From CAMDPA01 sp965223035 (lineage in GTDB: Bacteria > Pseudomonadota > Alphaproteobacteria > Rhizobiales > Hyphomicrobiaceae), in the NCBI GenBank assembly GCA_965223035.1, contig OZ244980.1, positions 4,526,001-4,590,000 of the forward strand: a stretch of 64,000 nt of DNA. The letters are read 5' to 3'. The notes below the pieces were generated by a model that had not been told where the DNA came from, ran no database searches, and worked only from the letters and a program-made list of their open reading frames with translations. How positions within the stretch are numbered: position 1 is the stretch's first letter; each line of letters begins with the position of its first letter. The position numbers and the translations under genes are program-made. Positions 60,450-64,000 of this stretch are shown piece by piece.

Positions 60450-61126
60450 GGGCGTTCCTTGCGCCTGTACCGTTGACCCTGCCGCTCTCCAAGCGATCCC
60501 TCAAGCCGACCTGCGGGCACTGTGCCTGCCTGTTTCCGTACCGCACCTTGGGATGATGCCGATGTGCCGCAGGAAACAGTACCGCGCCATTCCTTCGCAC
60601 TGCAACAGGCTTTTTCGCGAACGCTGATTGACAACAACGTTAACGAGTAAATGCCTTAGCTGTACAGGATATATGTTGTTCCTGGCGTTACATTAAGGCC
60701 GGATTCGTGCACCTCACCGGCGCAATGCAACAAACGCCTTCGCAATTGCAGCAGATGTTGTGATTATGCAACACTGAAGCATGATCGAATCAGGGCGGAA
60801 GTGTGGCGCATCCTGGGCTGCTTTGGTTGCCCCCGCAAATGTACTTCATTATTTCAGATACTTAGCGACGGCTTGTATGTTCACGTTTTGATCATATCTT
60901 GAAACCTTTGTGTCCGCTGAAGCTGCGCTCAAATCTCCACAAGTCAAAGACGAGCTGATCAAATCGCAATCAAAACAGGTGGACAACGACACACCGGGCT
61001 GGTGCGAGCACACTCTGAACTACGCTAGAATCGCGAACACGGTTCCAACTCGCAACCCAAGGATGAGCTGCATCATGTCCGCCTTAGGCAGGCGAGCGGG
61101 ATGGTTTCAGCTCATTCTGAAACGCT
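60450..61126. other. AT-richer intergenic region with TGCAACA motifs and repeat R4
   Basis: No supported gene; a frame at 60910-61209 has no domain. The part 60600-60900 is AT-richer and repeats TGCAACA/TTGCAGCAG-type words (60725-60780). R4 lies at 61069-61102. Confidence 0.4.
61069..61102 (-). repeat. Dispersed repeat family 2, copy R4
   Basis: On the minus strand GCCTAAGGCGGACATGATGC. The core AGGCGGACATGAT is shared with R2 and R3; the other arm is diverged. Confidence 0.55.
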
Positions 61127-61681
61127 TTAGGTGCGCGTCGACCGCAGGCGGTGCGGAACGTCATCGGGTGGCGTGCAGTCGTAGGCAAGCGTGGTCAGAC
61201 AGGTCATAGAGAATTGTCCAACCGTCGCGATCAAGCTCACCAACTCCTGCTCGCTGAAAAGCTGGCTGACCGAGGCGTATGTCTCGTCGCTCAGCCTGTG
61301 CTGTTTAAGAAGCTCCGTCGCCACGTCAAAAGCCGCCTGCTCGCGGGGATTGTCCAGCTGCGGCACACCGCCGGAATTGATGGTGTCGATGACCGCCTGC
61401 TCAAGGCCAATGCCCAGCGCGTTGCGGGTCTGCACCGCCCATGGATATGCCGCCCCCCAAAAGCGCGCGATCGCCAGGATCGCAATCTGACGCTCCCGCT
61501 TGCTCAGTCCCGTTTGTCCCAGATAGCTGCTGAGATCCTGCGCCAGACGCATCAGTTTGGGTAGCCGGATGTAGGCCCAATAGGGTCCACCCAGCGGCCC
61601 TCCCGCTGCTTTCACGTTGTCGAACACCTCGGCCTGTGCGGCGTCCATATGTTCACGTTTGAGAATGGGGATCCGCGTCAT
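61127..61681 (-). CDS. Carboxymuconolactone decarboxylase-family protein
   Basis: 184 residues. All-helical CMD fold: GGPYWAYIRLPKLMRLAQDLSSYLGQTGLSKRERQIAILAIARFWGAAYPWAVQTRNALGIGLEQAVIDTI, then EQAAFDVATELLKQHRLSDETYASV. The AhpD CxxC motif is absent, so it is not a peroxidase partner of that type; a hydrolase, decarboxylase or isomerase on aromatic lactones is possible. Stand-alone gene. Confidence 0.82.
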   Translation of the reverse strand: MTRIPILKREHMDAAQAEVFDNVKAAGGPLGGPYWAYIRLPKLMRLAQDLSSYLGQTGLSKRERQIAILAIARFWGAAYPWAVQTRNALGIGLEQAVIDTINSGGVPQLDNPREQAAFDVATELLKQHRLSDETYASVSQLFSEQELVSLIATVGQFSMTCLTTLAYDCTPPDDVPHRLRSTRT

Positions 61682-62026
61682 TGGCCTGCCCTGCTGTCAA
61701 CGTGTTGCGCGGCACGCTTGCCATCCCATCGACCTGGGACAGAAGGTGCGGTCGAGTCGCTTGCGCTTGGGTGTCGTTCCCGACTGCCGATGAGTTGGCC
61801 TGCGAACTTTCTCCAGTTCAAGCCGAAGCTTAAGGTCTGCGGCACTCCCGTGTGCCTCACCCCGCCTCGACCGCGGTTGCAGCCAGCGGAACGACGCCGC
61901 GCGTGGCGCGCGCTTGAGCGCCCAATGCAAGCTTCGACGGCCGCCAATCGGCGTCGTCGTCGCGCCCCATCAATGCAGGCCAGGGTTGCGCGCAACAACG
62001 AAAAAGCCTAGGAAGCACCGGCGTGC
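61682..62026. other. Intergenic, nothing recognised
   Basis: About 345 bp between the CMD gene and tRNA-Val. Frames exist in both directions, as expected at this GC content, but none has a domain or a ribosome site. Confidence 0.4.
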
Positions 62027-62101
<75 letters not shown>

Positions 62102-62288
62102 TCCGCTTCGCCAGGAGGGTGGATCGATCTGGGGCGGCGGGTCGGGTCTGGCGCCGGCGTGCCGTGGCATTCGCTGGAGCGTCACCCACGCACTCGGCGG
62201 GCCGATCATCGCTCAAGCGCCAATGGTCTGGTCGGTTGGCGGGTGCAAGTCGTTGATACAAACAGGTAAAGTGTGAAACGGACGTAGC

Positions 62289-62414
62289 ATGAAAGTCAAG
62301 AATTCCCTGAAGTCGCTGCGCGACCGCCACCGGAGCTGCCGTATTGTGCGCCGTCGCGGCCGTGTCTACGTCATCAACAAAACCCAGAAGAAGTTCAAAG
62401 CCCGCCAAGGTTGA
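62289..62414 (+). CDS. rpmJ: 50S ribosomal protein L36
   Basis: 41 residues, too short for most gene calls. MKVKNSLKSLRDRHRSCRIV, RRRGRVYVINKTQKKFKARQG. This is the L36 form with a single Cys that has lost the full zinc ribbon, usual in alphaproteobacteria. The strongly basic sequence binds 23S rRNA. Confidence 0.95.
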   Translation: MKVKNSLKSLRDRHRSCRIVRRRGRVYVINKTQKKFKARQG

Positions 62415-62469
62415 GCCACCTGGTGCGGCCGTTTGCGCGTGGGCAAGCGAGCACGCGCCCGTGTTGCGA

Positions 62470-63309
62470 ATGGAGATGATGCGCACAATCGTGATGTCCG
62501 GCCTACGTCGCTGCTGTGCTTTGACCGTAAGGCAGCTGACCTTATGCGCTTTGGTGCCGGTCCTGGCTCTCCTTTGGCTTGGCATTGGCGCCCGTCAGCA
62601 GCAGGTGCAAGCCAACCGCCCGCTGGCCGAGGTCACAGACCCGGAGCGGCGGGCCCGGCCGGTGCAAGATCGGCAATCGCCCGACAGCGAGGACCGTGAC
62701 CGCGGCGCCAACGGTGCGCCCGGTTCCGAGGCGAAGTCGGGCGCCGACCCAGCCAAGGCGCCCCAGCCGATCCCAAAGTCGCTGCGCAGGCCCGGCGCCT
62801 CATCCGTGCCGGAGCAAGCCAGCCTACGTGCGCAGCTGCTGCGTGAGCTTTACGCCCACTTGGCGACCGCACAAGACGCGCAGGTGGCCAATCGGATCGC
62901 GGCGGCGATCGAACGGGTCTGGACCAGCGTCGGCAGCGACACCATCACTTTGCTGCTCCGACGATCGCAGCTCGCCAAGGGGCGGGATAACCCTGAGTTG
63001 GCGCTGGAGTTGCTCGATCGCGCCATCAAGCTGGCGCCGGACAACCCGCAGTTGTTTAATGAACGCGCCATTATCCGGTTCGGAGAGCAGCACATCAATC
63101 AGGCGCTCGGCGATCTGCGCAGAGCCCTGGCGCTTGATCCCAATCACTTTAAGGCGCTGCAAGGTCTGGGGCAGATCCTCAAGGAGATCGGCGAGAAGAA
63201 AGCGGCCCTGAAAGTGTTTCGCCGACTGGAGGAGGTGCATCCGCACCTGCCGGGCGTCAAGGCCGCGATCCAGGAGCTCGCACGGGAGGTCGAGGGACGG
63301 CGCTCGTAA
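62470..63309 (+). CDS. TPR-repeat protein with N-terminal signal anchor
   Basis: 279 residues from ATG 62470 (62476 or 62479 also possible). The N-terminus has a membrane helix (LTLCALVPVLALLWLGIGA), then a disordered charged linker. From about residue 140 it has TPR-like helix pairs: LLRRSQLAKGRDNPELALELLDRAIKLAPDNPQLFNERAIIRFGEQHINQALGDLRRALALDPNHFKALQGLGQILKEIGEKKAALKVFRRLEEVHPHLP. Probably periplasmic protein-protein contact. The first TPR region resembles alphaproteobacterial lipoprotein-like TPR proteins. Function unknown. Confidence 0.78.
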   Translation: MEMMRTIVMSGLRRCCALTVRQLTLCALVPVLALLWLGIGARQQQVQANRPLAEVTDPERRARPVQDRQSPDSEDRDRGANGAPGSEAKSGADPAKAPQPIPKSLRRPGASSVPEQASLRAQLLRELYAHLATAQDAQVANRIAAAIERVWTSVGSDTITLLLRRSQLAKGRDNPELALELLDRAIKLAPDNPQLFNERAIIRFGEQHINQALGDLRRALALDPNHFKALQGLGQILKEIGEKKAALKVFRRLEEVHPHLPGVKAAIQELAREVEGRRS

Positions 63310-63467
63310 ACGCCGCCATCTTCGTCTGCCATGGCACCGATCTGCGCTGCCCTTCATACCAGACACTGCGCTTGGGCAAGGGCGACGACCCCCCGCTTGT
63401 GTGAGGTACACGTTCACAACGTGGGCTGGCGCGGGAACGGCAGCGTCATTCGGATCCGGCCGCGCGA

Positions 63468-64000
63468 TCAGGCGATCCTCGCTTGAGTGGTCGTCCTGAT
63501 GGCGCCGAGCACCAAGGCGGCCAGGGCGCGCTCGCGTGCTGTGGCGGGTGGGGTCAAGCCCATGCGCGCCAGCGGGGCGCGTTCGCCTTCGCTGCGCGGC
63601 CCTTTGGTCATCCCCCGCACCAGCATGGCGGCCAGGGCGGCGGGCTTTGCGCTGCGCAAGGTGACCAATGGCGTCAGCAGCGCCTGCTCGGTCTCGGTCA
63701 TTTCGGTGCCGAGCGGAAAACGCGGCAGATAACCGGCTTCGCGGGCGCCGGATAGGGCGGCGGCGATCCGGTCTCGGCGGTTGGCCGTGGCGTGGCCGGG
63801 TAACGTGAAGTCGGCTGGCAGCTTACCGACCCGCTTGGCTTGCCGTTCCAAATCGGGTTGGAAGGCACTGTCGGCGATCGCCAGCATCGCCGCGACGACC
63901 TCGTGGTCGCTGCGCCCCCGCACGTCGGCGATACCGTACTCGCTGATGAAAATATCACGCAGATGCCGCGGCACACTGGCATTGGCATAGCGCCAAACCA
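63468..64000 (-). CDS. Acetyl-CoA hydrolase/transferase family protein (partial, right edge)
   Basis: C-terminal part only; the frame runs off the window, so the start is not seen. From the edge it reads VWRYANASVPRHLRDIFISEYGIADVRGRSDHEVVAAML, the typical late block of acetyl-CoA hydrolase / CoA-transferase proteins (PF13336). The rest is Ala-rich helices, extending beyond the usual C-terminus. The catalytic Glu lies outside the window. Likely acts on acyl-CoA. Confidence 0.85.
   Translation of the reverse strand, partial: VWRYANASVPRHLRDIFISEYGIADVRGRSDHEVVAAMLAIADSAFQPDLERQAKRVGKLPADFTLPGHATANRRDRIAAALSGAREAGYLPRFPLGTEMTETEQALLTPLVTLRSAKPAALAAMLVRGMTKGPRSEGERAPLARMGLTPPATARERALAALVLGAIRTTTQARIA

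Overview
The window looks like chromosome from a GC-rich alphaproteobacterium. Alphaproteobacterial markers are a ChpT-type histidine phosphotransferase (CtrA relay), a DUF4170 protein next to an MsbA-like exporter, a fused CysNC, a short L36 and a bactofilin. I cannot fix the order from sequence alone. The core genes (lptD, ubiA, priA, argJ, ileS, ribF, prmA, apaG) share a high-GC style. Several stretches, notably 2.5-9.9 kb and the TadG-like gene near 13-14.3 kb, look visibly less GC-rich and read as acquired DNA.

Layout. 0-2 kb: a secreted protein, tRNA-Ser(CGA) and a truncated 3' piece of a tRNA-Lys(CTT). 2-10.3 kb: a sulfation island (arylsulfotransferase-like protein, small membrane protein, PAPS-type sulfotransferase, second membrane protein, then cysD-cysNC making PAPS). 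It is bracketed by two complementary halves of one IS91-type transposase lying on opposite strands. 10.3-14.3 kb: decayed accessory DNA (class III cyclase pseudogene, IS66 relic) and a TadG-like protein. 15-24.4 kb: envelope and quinone genes (lptD, gmhB, MsbA-like exporter, DUF4170, ubiA) plus a RidA protein and a quinone oxidoreductase. 24.5-25.6 kb: an HTH/PIN toxin-antitoxin pair. 25.7-35.6 kb: priA, argJ, an SbcD/SbcC-like pair, bactofilin, apaG. 36-49.5 kb: MBOAT acyltransferase, ABC-F ATPase, class V aminotransferase, LigB-type dioxygenase, hydantoinase A-like protein, chpT, cysQ, a DUF3754-like protein, prmA. 49.4-64 kb: Xaa-Pro aminopeptidase, a YcxB-like gene with a duplicated relic, a 38-bp x 8 tandem array, a kinase-WD40 protein, ileS, ribF, a MaoC-type hydratase, a CMD-family protein, tRNA-Val(GAC), rpmJ, a TPR protein, and a partial acetyl-CoA hydrolase at the right edge.

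Two dispersed repeat families run through the window. The main one is a set of CTAG-bounded palindromic elements with two kinds of end, present as long (about 150 bp), short (about 65 bp) and degenerate copies. In four genes (lptD, the aminotransferase, the kinase-WD40 gene, ribF) the stop codon is itself part of the element boundary. The second family has a CGATTCCGCCT/AGGCGGACATGAT core; one copy sits exactly at a deletion junction inside the IS91 relic.

How the genes connect: CysD/CysNC make PAPS and the sulfotransferase would use it. CysQ at 45.9 kb would hydrolyse the PAP by-product. The ASST-like protein could move sulfate between phenolic substrates outside the cytoplasm. The gmhB/exporter/lptD block serves LPS synthesis and export.
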